Assembly: GCF_035594125.1 (NCBI RefSeq)
Contig: NC_087181.1
Span: 7,178,840 to 7,242,839 of the forward strand
From: Scylla paramamosain
Lineage: Eukaryota; Arthropoda; Malacostraca; Decapoda; Portunidae
Length of the DNA stretch: 64,000 bases
Reading direction: 5' to 3'
Shown here piece by piece: positions 63,714 to 64,000 of this stretch (position 1 is the stretch's first letter; every line of letters starts with the position of its first letter). The notes beneath the pieces were generated by a model. The model saw nothing but the letters and a program-made list of their open reading frames with translations. It was not told the DNA's origin and ran no database searches. A program made the translations under genes and the position numbers.

Positions 63714-63745
63714 ACTTCTCCATACAGTCGAGTTTTTGCGTTTTT
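63678..63745. other. Perfect fold-back palindrome, 32-bp arms, 4-base loop
   Basis: The arms at 63678-63709 and 63714-63745 are exact reverse complements around AGAA. The right arm contains the CATACAGTCGAG variant of its own left arm, where other inverted blocks read CATATACACGAG. This indicates that the right arm was copied from the left arm rather than brought in with a pre-existing inverted block. Confidence 0.9.
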
Positions 63746-64000
63746 GCGTATTCACTTGTTTCCCAATATAGAGTGCTTTGTATCCATTTTAGCGTTTTTT
63801 TTTTTTTTTTGTAGGTAGCAAGCTCAAAAACACTCAAAATATATATTTTTGTAATGTTTTTCTGCTTCTTGATATTGGTTGATTTGTATCAGTTTTAGCG
63901 CTTTTCTACGTAAAACACTGAGAAGACACGTTTTGAGTAATTTTCTTTTGGATTCCCACATAGAGTGAATTACTTATTATATATCGTTTTGGTGCCTAAC
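63714..64000 (-). repeat. Inverted satellite block 7, cut by the window end
   Basis: After the palindrome, reverse-oriented b5, b4 (CTTTTCTACGTAAAAC) and b3 (TTTTGGTGCCTAAC) follow to the end. About 30 bases in, a short TTGCGTATTCACTTGTTTCCC join drops most of the usual a1/b5 boundary. It lacks the TTTTTGACACGCATTTAG entry junction shared by the other six blocks. Confidence 0.82.

Overview
The window looks like a long, AT-rich satellite array from an invertebrate nuclear genome, interrupted by two decayed non-LTR retrotransposons. No host gene, tRNA or rRNA is visible. The two LINEs (one CR1-like, one Jockey/BS-like) resemble types I associate with decapod crustacean genomes. That assignment is an inference from protein style, not a database match. 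A centromeric or pericentromeric (heterochromatic) location is plausible but cannot be shown from sequence alone.

The satellite is nested. The base unit is about 92-95 bp, and most units keep a GAGTGTTTTT core followed by a TAC.AAAACGCTAAAACGCATGCAAA-like half. At 1-1466 the units form a simple five-monomer period of about 460 bp. From about 3.5 kb onward they form a higher-order repeat (HOR) of about 1.1 kb. I label its monomers a1-a2-a3-a4-a5-b1-b2'-b2-b3-b4-b5. The a and b halves match monomer by monomer, so the 1.1 kb unit looks like a diverged dimer of the older five-mer, plus one extra monomer (b2') and an insert of about 55-60 bp in a1. I located 44 copies of the b2' landmark (CTTCAtAGGTACCGAGATGC or variants). 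A third level is visible: about 12.6 kb (roughly 19.6-32.3 kb) recurs collinearly about 20.36 kb downstream (from 40.0 kb), a third copy begins at 61.84 kb, and a rearranged mosaic of the same segments occupies 10.8-19.6 kb.

Within this large unit, a 440-490 bp block of the HOR lies in inverted orientation. I see six such blocks with near-identical junctions (12.4, 16.2, 22.9, 27.6, 43.3 and 51.2 kb). A seventh, at 63.7 kb, has a different entry: a perfect 32-bp-arm fold-back palindrome.

Mobile elements: a 5'-truncated, heavily mutated CR1-like LINE on the + strand (1467-3510) separates the five-mer array from the 11-mer array. A much younger Jockey/BS-like LINE on the - strand (about 45.27-48.58 kb) has one long reading frame of about 986 codons, broken by a single TAA. 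Two further catalytic-site changes are visible (endonuclease SDH to SDP, RT YADD to YADE). An empty paralogous insertion site is present in the window near 24.93 kb, so this insertion probably post-dates the 20 kb-scale duplication.

The numerous 60-117 codon open frames in the satellite are judged to be non-genic: the monomer is close to 31 codons long and AT-rich, so frames run through it by chance.
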